Source of the DNA: Agroathelia rolfsii | Lineage: Eukaryota > Basidiomycota > Agaricomycetes > Amylocorticiales > Amylocorticiaceae | Direction: 5' to 3' | DNA: 64,000 bases | Assembly: GCA_018343915.1 (NCBI GenBank) | Contig: JABRWF010000004.1 | Location: forward strand, 2,542,001-2,606,000 | Shown here: one piece after another, positions 12,694 through 23,520 of the stretch | Layout: the number at the start of each line of letters is the position of its first letter | How positions within the stretch are numbered: the stretch's first letter is position 1 | Notes under the pieces: generated by a model | Database searches by the model: none | What the model was told of the DNA's origin: nothing | Seen by the model: only the letters and a program-made list of their open reading frames with translations | Position numbers and translations under genes: made by a program

Positions 12694-14009
12694 CTAATCA
12701 ATGACAGATGACCAATCTTCCGCCTTGAAATACTCCTCCAGAGTTGTCAACTTCCCTTCAAGCCCGACCTGTGTATAAATTAGCTACGACCCAAAACGCA
12801 AAACAAGTAAACGTACGTCTTTGGGCTTGATAACGCTATTTGCCTCCCGACCATTCCATCCAAACTCAGATATGTAAGCTACAGTTTCCGCGATATCGAT
12901 TCCCGCGCCATATGGAACTCTATCAACACATTCCTCTAGAGAGACCTGCTTGAAGCGTGCCTGTACACCCACGATATTGCCCCATAGTGCGGCCATTTCC
13001 GCGTAGGTATTTTCTGCGCCTGTACCCAAGAGTGTTGTGCCAGCGGGGGTATCCAGAAGTGCAAGTACCAGCTTCCCAGTATCTTTGTATGCGTCGACAC
13101 GAGGGAGGATTGAGTTAGGGTCTGCATTTAATCTAAACTCGTATGCCCCATCCTCGCACTAACAGCAAGGTTTTTATTATTATTACATTTCAGTATCAAA
13201 ACTAAACATTTTTATTATCGAAAATGCCGCACCTTGATGGGAAGATATATCGACGAAATCTTCCAGTTTGTCATGTACGATGACATCTGCAAATACACAG
13301 TCTTCTTGGCCACCTCCGGGTGTGCAGATTGGATATACGCCTTGACTACAGCTTTGGAATCAAAATGGTAAGAATGCACGTATTTTCCGTCGCTGTTCTC
13401 TTTGACAGAAGGCAGATCGGACCAAACGAAACGTTCCAACGTCGTATCCGCAATTGATGCAGCAGCATCAACAAGATTTTTGCCTTCCTGAACGTCTATA
13501 TCGAAGCAGCGCTGGAGTACTTGGAGGCCGTCTGTGTTTGAATTAGAGGTCGCAGCTTGGCCTGTTAGCTCGCGGCGCATAATGCTCCAAAAATCGGAGT
13601 TTGCGAATATGACATGTGCACCCTGTGTGGTGAGTATGTGTCAAAATACCGAGCAAGGTCAATGTTTCCCTCGGAATATGAATGTCTTCTTACCACGAAA
13701 GCCTTACGTAAGGATTCAATGTCTCCAAAGTCGCCCTGGACGACCTCTATGCCTTTGCTCCCAAGGTCTTTTGCTGCAGGCTTTGTGGGGTCTCGAGTAA
13801 CAGCGCGGATCCTCCACTCCTTGCTGGTATCAGCCAAGAGCTCTTCAATTATAGAGCCACCCTGAATGTATCACGAGCAATATATGAATCAGTACAGCCT
13901 GGTCATCTCTGCCAGTGAGTAAAATTATAGCCGAACTCACCTGTACACCAGTCGCTCCGAGAACAACGAATACTTTCGACACTTCTTTGTGCAGATACTC
14001 AGTAGTCAC
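12694..14009 (-). pseudogene. NmrA-like reductase 2, tandem paralogue without a visible start codon
   Basis: The exons match those of the neighbouring copy: first exon ending at 13941, then 13861-13694, 13622-13233, 13158-12817, 12768-12694. Exons 2, 4 and 5 have the same lengths as in copy 1; exon 3 is five codons shorter. All splice sites and phases are intact. The Rossmann motif VFVVLGATGVQGGS and the core (KNLVDAAASIADTTLERFVW) are conserved. However, the first exon has no in-frame ATG. The frame runs back from the Rossmann strand to a TGA at 14012-14010, and the position aligned with the ATG of copy 1 has lost it. Either the start codon was lost (recent pseudogene), or translation begins at CTG or in an upstream exon I cannot see. 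The upper coordinate is the limit of the open frame, not a proven start. Confidence 0.7.
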
Positions 14010-15185
14010 TCAACACAAAGCTGAAGAATCCTCGATTGCTCCTATTCTGCTGCATTCAATCAAGTATTTATGCAATGATGATAGTATTCGCTGACTACTA
14101 CCTCGGGTCTCTCTCTCTCTCTCTGAGTCGGGCCCCATAGTTACACCCAAGAACAATGATTACCAAGTGCGTTTACATGGAAATTGCGTCATATTTGTGT
14201 ATGTCATGGGGTACCTGATTACCAACCAAGCCGCAAGCAGGATCGCTTGCCTTGCATTAACAAGTTCGAATATTTTCAAGTGCAAGGGTGATCCTCGACA
14301 AAAGAAACCCAGGCCCGGTGTTAAACGTTGTCTTTCAAGCTGGATTATGTGTCTAAGACACTAGCAGGTTCAGCAGGCGGTTACCACCACCCCAACCCAT
14401 CTCATTTCTCACCCCTTACCCTGTCTACAACACCCATTGTACTCATGATTTACAATTTTACATTCCAATTGACACGAAATTTACCTTACATGATTCACAG
14501 TGCCCTTGGATAATCGCCGAATACACTACCTGTCGTGGTTGAGATGTAAGCTGACCAGCTTTCGTTGTTTGACCACTCCCTGCTCCCAAACTTGAAAATA
14601 CGATCGAGCTTGCTATGATTTATAGAGGACTTATAACGTCGAAGGCAATCCGTGATCGTGTTTGGGAATTGCTTTGGTGATATGCACGCTTCCATTCAGA
14701 ATTGAAGCCCAACAACCAACAACTTTTCAATAACAGCAATGATTCATTGAAATACCTTACTATCTCCGTTTGTCGCTCGCTATATCACTGCATTCGCCAT
14801 ACATCTTTCTAGTAGAGTGCATCTAGGTGGCATGAGGATGGAATCAACTGCTTGTGTATCATGCGACTGCCCTAGTTTTGGGGCCATGGATTGTGGATGT
14901 ATTTCTTTTCTTGTGTCCACATGAATCAACGGGTTTCGGCACTGGTGCTCTAAATGAAAGCTATTCCAACCAACACTGTATCAATCATTTTTCAATTGTT
15001 GTCATACGTCGGAGTAACAACAGAACGGCGGTGCAAGCTGAAGAGTTTGCATGTTTACATGCTATACTGTACACGAATCAAGAAATAAGTTAACGCCAAG
15101 AAATTAAAATCCTCCAAACTCTATCCTGCAGCCCGCGACAGCCTTCGCCCACCCGGCGTTGGTGGGAATTGCCGTGTTTCGTTCT
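14010..15185. other. Intergenic, no gene recognised
   Basis: A CT microsatellite (tctctctctctctct) lies near 14108-14123. No frame with recognisable domains and no W..VH motif was found. Confidence 0.5.
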
Positions 15186-15970
15186 TTAAAGCTCCCCATG
15201 AACATCAAGCCACGATCTGAGAACACCCCAATCGCGGCATCGGTGGACCATGTCGACACCATTGGCACCATGAGTGATTGTGCCATCTGGGTTGACACGT
15301 TCGACGGCTTCTTCGAGTGTCGTGTCAGCATTACACATGATACCTTGTTTGAGATAGCGAAGGCAGTGAACAAAGTGGTGCTGTGCGTTCTCGCCGCCTG
15401 GTGCTTTTGGATCTGCGTCATCACCATCCGCCTGTTTCAATTTTTTTACGATTGTCGCGCGAGCCCATTCAACGCGCATCACGTCTAGACAGTGTAGTTG
15501 ATGGTACATGGTGGGTATGAATGATTTATTTGTGGATCCCAACATGGTGAAGCCAGAACCGCGCTCGGGGAACAACGTGCCCCACTCGTCATCTGCCATA
15601 ATGGCAAAGTCGGGTGCAGCATCTTTGAGCTCGACACCGACCTCTGGTAGATAAAGTGGCAGTTGCGCAGGGTAGTCTTTGTCAATGTAACCTAAACATT
15701 AAAAGAGAATAAAACTGTTGAATGCTAGCGCAGTGAAAATAAGGAGATGAGCATACTGTATTGCTTCTCTGGCAGGGGTCTCAGCTGAGTAAGAAGGCTC
15801 GCATTTCTGACAGTTGACCCGACATTGAATGAAGTGAAAATGACCAGCGACAGCAAGACGAGTAGGTGAGTGGTTGTAAGGGTTATCAGACGAGCATTGG
15901 TGTCAGCAGCCTTGTCTTGTTGGGAGTTTCTGCTGTAGGGTGGCATTGAAGGAGATCGCAGGGCAGGCAT
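15186..15970 (-). CDS. UstYa-family (DUF3328) oxidase, complete
   Basis: Two exons (15970-15757, 15691-15186) give 239 residues. An uncleaved N-terminal membrane segment lies at about residues 28-50 (THLLVLLSLVIFTSFNVG), followed by a lumenal/extracellular domain. The family hallmark, two His-Cys motifs, is intact: HQLHC at about 135-139 and HHFVHC at about 176-181, followed by LRYLKQGIMCNADTTLE. Proteins of this family (UstYa/UstYb, PhomYc', AprY) catalyse oxidative cyclisation of ribosomal peptides in dikaritin biosynthesis; other members act on non-RiPP metabolites. The first ATG after a TATA-like box (16099-16105) is at 15970. A second at 15946 (MPPYSRNS) is also plausible and would remove eight residues. 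The gene sits between secreted W..VH precursors at 5.8 kb and 17.8 kb. Acting on those peptides is inference. Confidence 0.9.
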
Positions 15971-16098
15971 GAGAACAAAAGACAAGCCCAAAATGCTCAC
16001 ACGAATGGTATATGCTCAGCAGTAGTCAGTAGGTCCGTGTGTGAGTCGGGGGACAGTGTGATGCGCTAGAAGCCTACAGACACAGGAATTGTTGCGGC

Positions 16099-16105
16099 CC
16101 TTATA
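16099..16105 (-). promoter_or_regulatory. TATA-like box of the UstYa-family gene
   Basis: TATAAGG on the minus strand, about 130 bases upstream of the first ATG (15970). No other ATG lies between it and that codon on the minus strand. Confidence 0.4.
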
Positions 16106-16176
16106 ATGTTCTGTATCTGGTATCTGATTATCAACCGACAGTGCGGTGCTGCATCAACACGTGATGGACACCTGGT

Positions 16177-16440
16177 CTATGGACCTCGGATTTCTTCGGC
16201 CAGTATCTGCATTTCTGCTCGCTTGTTTTCGCAACGCTCGCAGCATTTGCTGGGGGCTGCACATCTTTGCACAGGATATTTGCCTTGCGTGAATAGCTGC
16301 CCGTGTCCAAACAGACTCGGGGTTAGGAGTACGTTTCCGCAAGCTTTCCCATCGTTCATCAAAACACATATCGCATCGTGTTTCATGGATATATGACAAG
16401 CCATCATTTCAGTTTGTCCTGAAGTTAAGGGGATGGCCAT
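16177..16440 (-). CDS. Hypothetical 87-residue Cys-rich protein
   Basis: An ATG-started frame on the same strand as the UstYa-like gene, ending about 200 bases upstream of that gene's first ATG. It encodes seven cysteines, four of them clustered near the C-terminus (RCAAPSKCCERC), which suggests metal binding or disulphides. There is no signal peptide and no family I recognise. It overlaps the region where the UstYa promoter should end, so it may be a chance frame. Confidence 0.25.
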   Translation of the reverse strand: MAIPLTSGQTEMMACHISMKHDAICVLMNDGKACGNVLLTPSLFGHGQLFTQGKYPVQRCAAPSKCCERCENKRAEMQILAEEIRGP

Positions 16441-17822
16441 CTGTCTGCCTGTCGCTCTGATTCAAACTTGTGTCCATACACACTAGAGATGATTACAACA
16501 CAACAATCATGGAGCATGATGAAGTATGTTCACTTAATCATGCCGAATTCTCCAATGTCACATCACCATCCAGTGCTGACCACGGAAGGTATTCGCTTTT
16601 TCTCGTTACGGATGGCCATTGCCCCTGGCTCATGACCAGGGCATAATCCTTTTGAGGCTTAGTTACGTGGACTGACAGGTGTAGCTGGAGTGTCACATAC
16701 CCCTTTGAGTACAAAGGTATCCCGATTTGACAACAATGATATGCTTGAACACATCTTGAGCATGCCTGCTTTTCTCCTGACCCTGATAAAAAAAAAAACA
16801 CCAACACTGCTATCTCTGAGCTCGAAATTTTAAGCTATACCAAGCTCAAGAGAATAATCCTGAAATCTGATAAAACACCCTTATTTCTCCGCGGAGCGCT
16901 CAAACGCTGTTCATACTCAGGCTCAAGCTTAGGTACTTGATACATACGTAGACACGAAATCATTTTCTTAATTAGATCTTCAAGTATTTGACAGCATATA
17001 TTCAAGGTGCCTGACCTCCTCCAGTCTTGTTGTAGTGCCTGATCATCAATACGCCATCCATCATCAATTATATCAAAGAAAGCTGAAATTCATCCGTCTA
17101 CCCCCGATGGTGAGGCGGCCCTTCGCGAGGGACGGGTCACATTACCATGATAGCATCGGATCACCTTTCCAACGACGTTTGCATGAGCACTTGGTTGCAT
17201 CCGTCATGGTTTTGATGAATAACTCGCTTAACACTGATAGCACCGTAATTTCCAACAACCCAATCCCCACTAGTGAAAAATGAATCACGGGAAAATGTCT
17301 TTCCCTTCAGGTTCTTAACTGGATTGCTCCGCGTGTGAATGCATATGCACTTGGTTTCGCGGCAAAAACCTGCTCCGCTATATTGCATGCATGTATTGTT
17401 GCCGTCTTGTGATGCGAACAAAACAAAGTGACTAAACGTCCAGGTTGCGCTTGATGGTTTTGATCGAACATAGACGCAGCAAAGTGTAGACGTATGCGCA
17501 TGAACAAAGTTAATATCGAATTATAAACAAGTGCAAAATATGTAAATAAACTCTACCTCCACCTAGTCGACAGTAAATACATGACAATGAGTAATAATAA
17601 TACGAGTGTATAAGTAAGCTTAGAGAAAGAAGGGTAGGGGCTTAAAAAGTTCAAAGCCCTATAGCCTGCAAATAGACCAATAGATATGATGAAGTCGATA
17701 AATAAACGAATAATTTAAGTGTAGAAAAGGCTATTAAAAATAAGAGAAATCCCTCAAGGTGATTCAAGAAGTGAGGGTTCCGAGAACATTCATCATGATA
17801 CCAACCATGCTGCGCAGTATGT

Positions 17823-18269
17823 TTAAGCATTTCCAGCAGTAGGCAATGGTGAATGATCAATGACGGCGTGAACAGCGTCATGCCAAAGGAGCCCGCCAAC
17901 GCTCCTATCAGTGGCGGTGGTGCTAGCAGTTGATGAAATTGATGATGACGACGTCGTCGCCGTCGCCGTCTGGCGAGCGATTAAATCATCAGGCTGCCTG
18001 GGACCCATCGGAGTAATCTTGTCGTTTGTCTGTGGTCCATTAATAAGCATATGAACATGGTCCTTCCATAGTTGTCCGCTTTGGACTGTTGCAGATGAAG
18101 AGGCGCTTTGGTCGACTGACGATATCATGAAAACAATTTAGAAATTAGTTTGCTCTAATGAGAATTGGATGGCAAATGGGAAAGGCTCACCAGGAAGAGC
18201 ATTAGAGGTGGCAATAGAAATGAATGCCACGAAGCCTAAGATCGAGAGTTTACGGAGTGAAAAGAGCAT
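17823..18269 (-). CDS. Small secreted W..VH-motif peptide precursor D
   Basis: Two exons (18269-18191, 18115-17823) give 123 residues. The signal peptide is hydrophobic (LGFVAFISIATSNALP, residues about 10-26), and the intron follows directly after it. Two copies of the shared motif lie about 70 residues apart: LWKDHVHMLI near residue 43 and LWHDAVHAVI near residue 106. The spacer is Thr/Ser-rich and low complexity (TATATTSSSSISSTAS) with single Arg residues (GPRQ, IARQ) before Gln. There are no cysteines. A TATA box lies about 105-110 bases upstream. Likely a secreted or processed peptide precursor related to the genes at 5.8, 22.9 and 25.4 kb. The exact cleavage sites cannot be read. Confidence 0.75.
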
Positions 18270-18372
18270 GTCGATAAATTATTTAGATAGTAGATGTTCT
18301 AAGTCGTAAAACGAGGACTGATGTTGAATATGAGTAGTGGATAGCAGTTGCTACGAATGCCAAACATCCAAC

Positions 18373-18380
18373 CCTTTATA
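18373..18380 (-). promoter_or_regulatory. TATA box of precursor D
   Basis: TATAAAGG on the minus strand, about 104-111 bases before the ATG at 18269. The distance is nearly the same as for the TATA box of precursor B. Confidence 0.55.
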
Positions 18381-19489
18381 CCTCTAGCAGAACAAGAGGG
18401 ATACGTGGATGATCCAGGGACATCGAAAAACCTGTCCGCCGCAGGCACTGCAACATTGGTTGGACAGAGAGACGGCTGCCAGTTCCGGGGCCTGGGGCCT
18501 GTGTCAAACGCCGTGAAATGGTGAAAGATGTGACACCCAATAGCGGTGATCGACGGAGCCGTTTTCCTTCTTCCGTTATGAGTATTTGCGAGAGAGTACA
18601 CTTGGAAATGATGAAATGCAATGCATGCCGACGTTTGGTGGGTATGGATCACCGTCTTGATGACATTAAATGATATATTATTTTTAACGGGGATTGTGGC
18701 TTGAGTGACACTTGCTATAATGTTCAGCATCGAGCAGTAGTACAGCCTCGCGCAGCCGTAAATCCAGCATTTACAGCCACCGTGTGATTCGGAGTGGAGT
18801 CACCATCCCTCTCTGGAACAGCATAAAAAGAACAATAATATTTGCTGGTGTAAGGAATCGACATGTCATTTTGCGGTGCAATCGGATCCATCATAAGTGA
18901 TTGACAATCAAACTAAGAGTCAGTGTGAATACCAGAAAATGCAGACAGGCCAAGGCATCAAATGCTGAAACATCTCTAGACCTAAATAGCTAGATAGAGC
19001 CAAATTGAATTTGACTCAGCAGATGTGTCTGATCAGCCCAAGCAAGCCAAGATATTAGTCTAACTTATGGCCTGCTTTCGCATATCGGATCCGAGGAGAG
19101 AAATCAACATTCTAGCAGCCAGATTCAGCACTGTTGCAATTCGGCAGAATACCTATGAAAACAGAAAACAGACGAATTCATCACATTTATCAAAAATCGA
19201 AAATTAGTGTAATGATGCCAGCAAAAAATTCAAAACAAAATCAAAAGATGAAAACACATATCATATTCAATATCCTTGTCTCTTGATAGTGACAGCGCCA
19301 GGTTCAGATCATGTAGCATCGCTTCAACATCATGATAATACATAACCGATGAATAGAAGAGATGAATATGGGTGTTTCGAAATTGTCTAATTATAAATAT
19401 ACATGTACTGTAAAGAAAAATAAATTTCCGGCATCAATTACAAGTTGATATCACAGACCGTAGTGGCTACTGAAGAGGAGCGCCTTATA
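18381..19489. other. Intergenic, no gene recognised
   Basis: This is the region downstream of the truncated UstYa-like frame, on its strand. I read it for the missing HxxHC-type catalytic motifs and found none. It is AT-rich. Confidence 0.5.
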
Positions 19490-19792
19490 TCAATAAATAT
19501 CTCCTTGATTTTTTCTCGGCAAATCTCTTGTATCTTTCCACAGTTCCGTGCGAGATTGCAATATGCGATAGAGCTCCTGAGTGTTGCGGGAGTTGATTGT
19601 AATGGCTGCAGCGTTGATGAAAAACAGGAGTGCCAAAACTGTGAAGATGGTGAAGCGAGAGACCCGCAGCTCAAGCCATGGGCGCTTAGAAGTGGTGGTA
19701 GTTTCGTTGACTGGTGAGCCATCATGCTCCAGCTCCTTGAAGAGGGCTTCAGTCTCGGTCTCGTCCTGGCTAATGGGCGTATATTGAGGCAT
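19490..19792 (-). pseudogene. UstYa-like N-terminal fragment (membrane segment only)
   Basis: A 100-residue frame from an ATG at 19792 (MPQYTPISQDETE). It has an acidic cytosolic head, one membrane segment at about residues 46-66 (RFTIFTVLALLFFINAAAI) and the linker RTELWKDTRDLPR, which in this family normally leads into the catalytic domain with two His-Cys motifs. Here the frame ends seven residues later (KNQGDIY, stop). No HxxHC motif is found downstream on this strand down to the next gene. This looks like a truncated UstYa-family gene. A short stand-alone membrane protein or a missed intron is less likely. Confidence 0.6.
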
Positions 19793-22700
19793 CTCGAGTC
19801 TGTAAACGTTCAATATGATTAATAGGTTTCATGTAAGTCGAGGTAGCATTTGCGAGCAAGTCGCTCCACTAACAGAGTTATATGGGTACTATTAACAGTA
19901 AATGGTGGTATGAGGCTTGGAGAACCAATGTGCAACCAAGTACTGTCTACTTGGTGGTAAGGAGAAGCGACGGTTCCGAGAAGCAAGGAGATGGCTTAAC
20001 TTCCTGTGCGGTCCAGACATATAAATAATAGTGCACAGGTCTTATGGTGATGATACAGCCCCGGCCAGATACTCAAGTTAGAAGTGTTACACTGTTGGCA
20101 ATGCCGCGGCGTTGCCAAAATTGATGACTGTGTGACATAATTGTGACGTGATGTCGGAAACAAAACACACTTGGAGAGCAAAAAGTATCACCGGCTTCAC
20201 CAGCAAGCCCGGCCCAGTAACGCGCTCATGTCGTGTTCATCATGCACTCCGCAGTTTTCCAGGGAGAAGCTGTTAGAATAGGCAATCCATGCCTCGATAG
20301 GAGTGACGGAGTCACAGTCATGCGGAGCGTGACTCTAGTATGTAGCTACGAATTTCTGTAGTAGTTACTTCATTCGTTTGTCCGCGTACTGCGTCCAAGT
20401 ACAAGGACAAGCGTAATGCTATAATGCTTTTGATATAAATCTGGCTGGCTCACTTTTCTCACAGAAGCCCCACCTTTTTTATTTCATTTTTATTTTTTAA
20501 TACCAATCACTTTACTTTGGGTGAAAGGATCGGTAAAAACAAGAGCCACGTGACCATATTTTTGCGGAGAAGTAGGTCACGTGATTATTTTTATTTTACC
20601 AAATCCTTTATCCAAAGTAGAGGGATTTGTCAAAGGATTGGTAAAAACGATTTTCTTTTGAAAACCCCAGAGTATCATGAGCGTCACTTAACCATCTGTT
20701 ACACTCTTGATTGGAATCGAACAATTTATCCCAGAGGGTCCTATTCTCATACTACTGCACACAAATTATCTCCGCTTGGACTCGTGGAGTTGAGCGTGAC
20801 TGAGCTGTTTTAGTTTTTCGCCTGAGTGGCATTGATGGTTAGATTGGCATTCCAACCTGTTTGGCTTTGACCACTGTTGACAATTAATTACAAGTTGCGT
20901 TTGAGTTCCGTTTTAATCACGATCACAGAGCACGCAGCAGCCTCTCAGCACAAGCAAAATCTGTATTCGAAAAAATAGCTCCTGTCTCACCCGGCATACG
21001 CCATCTCTATTTAATCATTTGCTACGGCTGGAATCTTCCAGCGCATCATACTAATTCATCATTTATCATAGGCAGGCGTGCTCGATGATCGGATCTATCA
21101 TGATGCGCATACTACACCATTCCGACATTTTTTTCGGTGAAATATACTAGGTCCGCACTGAAACTTTGGAAGATATTGGTCATTAAAATAAAAGCAAGGA
21201 CAGTAATGCTTTATAGCCACCTGTACAATATAGTCATCAGATGCATGAGGGAACCCTTGTAGTGACATATCTGTGGAAGTTATCAAGCAGTTATTATTTC
21301 TTTATACCATCACATCACGAGCTCCTAAAAGAATGAATTCACGAAGTGCTTCTTTATTTTCGTCGGAACAGATCGTATCCAGCTTTCAGTCCCACATCCT
21401 TTCTCGTCTCACCTAAAGCATTGTCTTATATTGGGAGAAACGCCGCGTTCCGTCGCTTCCGACCCTGGCGAGCTGAGACGGACCGTCCAAGCAGTCGAAA
21501 GTGGAGTTACAGTGCTCCACACAGGCCCAGAAGCATTGCGATTGTACTTATCGTTTCGCAATCGCATGCAACGTCTATATGGCGTTCAGGAACTCCAACA
21601 AACTACTAGTAAGTCATTTGTCTGCCTGCCAGTGTTTCAGGAACTAGAAAGGGTGATTAACTTCTGTTTTCACGCACTTTATTACCCCTTCTGTCGACAA
21701 CGGTTGAGCTATCTTGCCGACCATAGCTGAGTTAGGGCGGTATAGATCAAACTTTTAAGACATTTGATCCCGTACAACTCGAGGTCCATGCCCATAGTCC
21801 ACGTCTTTCTTGCTGCCGCTACATACTCACAACACATCAATGCAAATAGTAGCGCCCAGCCAACACTGCCGCCAGATCATGAAAACTGGCCCAAATGGAG
21901 AAACATGTCAGTGGGTTCCCTAGTTATGCCAAGCGTAGATCATATGTGCCACGATCGCGAGTAATCGCGAGTACTTCTTTAGCTTGGCTGAAGTACCAGC
22001 AGATATCACGTTAGGCAAGTACAACTTAGGGTTTTCCGAGTCAAGCCAACTGTGGCTATATCGAATCTGGGAAGAGCTTACGTAGGCCAACCATCCACGA
22101 TCGGTCTATCGCTACTTTCGCAAGTCCGAGAAGCTCGCAAGTGTCAAAGCTCGCATTGCGTCAACTGCAGTGCAAGCACAGCACCTATGACTCGGACACA
22201 GACTCAGACTGATTCTCATAGCCTACAATGTATTGCATCAAGGTGGGGCTAATGAGACGTAATCAATGATATATGATGCGTAGCAAAAGCTCACGATCAT
22301 AAAAAATCTGATTGCGTACTCGGAGTAGTCAGAGTATTGGGATTACTATCATGACCGTATTTGATCATCCGGTAGTTATATATGTCACCGGATTCATGTG
22401 GTTTGAGTTCTGCTACAAAGGGCGCCACATTGCTATCGGAAGAGAAGCCTCTAAGACCCAACACATTGCTGCCATTACATGAAATGTCTCATGAGCGATA
22501 GAAACCAGGGATGACTCGTTCCCAAGTTATCTTGCACGAATTCTGCCGACCGCGATTGGGGCAAAAATCATCACCCCGAGGCGGTGATGCTGATGGACGA
22601 TGATGCAAGACTGACTTTACCATGCTGTGACATTGCTATCCGGCGTGGGAGGAAGCATTCGTTGACGCAGGAGGAGTTGGTCCACTATAGCCGAGGTCCA

Positions 22701-22917
22701 TGGCCTTCTTCCACTATTCACTCGGGTAATCCCTATACGTCTTCCAGCTTCCATGTTTGTTCAGAGACACCCCTCTCGCAATGTGCTCTCACCGGACCCG
22801 CGAGCGTGAGCTTAAAAAGCACCTAGAACTAGCATGAGTTTACTATCGCCTCCTCCAGTAATCCCCCCCCCCCCATACAACAAAACGCTACCATATACTA
22901 TCCCCCTTTCCGACAAG
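19793..22917. other. Long intergenic region with one foldback repeat
   Basis: About 3.1 kb without a supportable gene. It contains foldback element copy 1 (listed separately), and only short frames with no recognisable motif between 21.3 and 22.3 kb. A C run lies near 22863-22874, just before precursor A. Confidence 0.5.
20504..20670 (+). repeat. Foldback (MITE-like) element, copy 1
   Basis: Two arms pair with each other: 20504-20539 (caatcactttactttgggtg...) and 20593-20630 (ttttaccaaatcctttatcc...). Inside, CCACGTGACC (20546-20555) faces GGTCACGTG (20575-20583), which extends the hairpin. The right part, to CCCCAGAGT at 20663-20671, matches the reverse complement of 39565-39648 closely. 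The element family is unknown and no transposase is present. Confidence 0.65.
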
Positions 22918-23520
22918 ATGTACGCGCCCGCTATCATCACTATTATTGCTATTGCCGCTTCCACAGTCTCGGCTGCACCCATCCAACCGCGTACGTTATT
23001 TTCATATGTCAGATCTCCTAAATCACCCGAACTAAAAACTCAAACAGAAATCAATGCTCGCGATAATGGTGCTATCTGGTCAACTGGTGTACATAAAACC
23101 ATCGACGAACGCGGGGAGGGCGCTATCTGGTCTACCGCTGTCCATGAATCCGTGGAAAAGCGTGGCACCGATGGCAAGCTTTGGGCATCTGAAGTGCATC
23201 AGACTGTAAACGAACGAGGAGACGGCGCGCTTTGGTCTGTAGACGTCCACAAAGTAGTGGAGGAGCGTGATAAAGGTGCTATCTGGTCTACTGGTGTTCA
23301 CCCGATCGTAGGGGAACGTGGTGAAGGCGCCATCTGGTCTGCTGACGTTCATCAAACGGTGGACAAACGCGGGGAAGGTGCCATCTGGTCTACAGGTGTT
23401 CACCCGACCGTAGAGGAACGTGGGGAGGGCGCTATCTGGTCCGTTGATGTTCACCAGACTGTGGACGAACGCGGGGAGGGTGCTATTTGGTCTGCCGACG
23501 TGCACCAGACAGTCGACTGA
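22918..23520 (+). CDS. Secreted nine-repeat W..VH peptide precursor A
   Basis: A signal peptide (MYAPAIITIIAIAASTVSAA) is followed by nine tandem 17-residue units and the stop. A representative unit is GEGAIWSTGVHPTVEER. Each unit has W-x-x-x-V-H and ends in Glu-Arg or Lys-Arg; the two KR ends are good Kex2 sites, the ER ends are less canonical. An open frame runs through, but 22991-23047 is a typical 57-nt intron (GTACGT...CAG, branch-like ctaaaa). Its position right after the signal peptide matches the intron in precursors B, C and D. Spliced, the product is 181 residues; unspliced, 200. The unit layout resembles Kex2-processed RiPP precursors of ascomycete dikaritins. There are no cysteines. 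Function is inferred, not shown. Confidence 0.85.
   Translation: MYAPAIITIIAIAASTVSAAPIQPRTLFSYVRSPKSPELKTQTEINARDNGAIWSTGVHKTIDERGEGAIWSTAVHESVEKRGTDGKLWASEVHQTVNERGDGALWSVDVHKVVEERDKGAIWSTGVHPIVGERGEGAIWSADVHQTVDKRGEGAIWSTGVHPTVEERGEGAIWSVDVHQTVDERGEGAIWSADVHQTVD
23062..23517 (+). repeat. Nine in-frame 51-bp tandem repeats coding W..VH units
   Basis: Unit starts are 23062, 23113, 23164 (54 bp), 23218, 23269, 23320, 23371, 23422 and 23473 (45 bp, truncated by the stop). Units 6 to 9 are the most alike and alternate between STGVH and SADVH/SVDVH versions, which suggests recent duplication of unit pairs. Units 3 and 4 are the most diverged (KLWASEVH, ALWSVDVH). Confidence 0.9.

Larger units (their letters stand above)
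15971..17822. other. Intergenic with UstYa promoter; a small Cys-rich ORF inside
   Basis: Apart from the TATA-like site and the Cys-rich ORF listed separately, I see only AT-rich sequence and an A run near 16789-16798. No further precursor motif was found. Confidence 0.5.

Noticed and set aside
15970..16000. Longer UstYa start at 16000
   Set aside because: That position is GTG, not ATG; the first ATG on this strand after the TATA-like box is 15970.
19712..19792. LWKD in the truncated UstYa fragment as a further precursor core
   Set aside because: It is followed by TRDLPR, not x-V-H, and matches the normal linker of UstYa-family proteins.
23062..23517. Regular repeats of about 51 bp that could suggest a CRISPR-like array
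   Set aside because: There are no unique spacers; the repeats are in frame inside a secreted protein in a eukaryotic genome.
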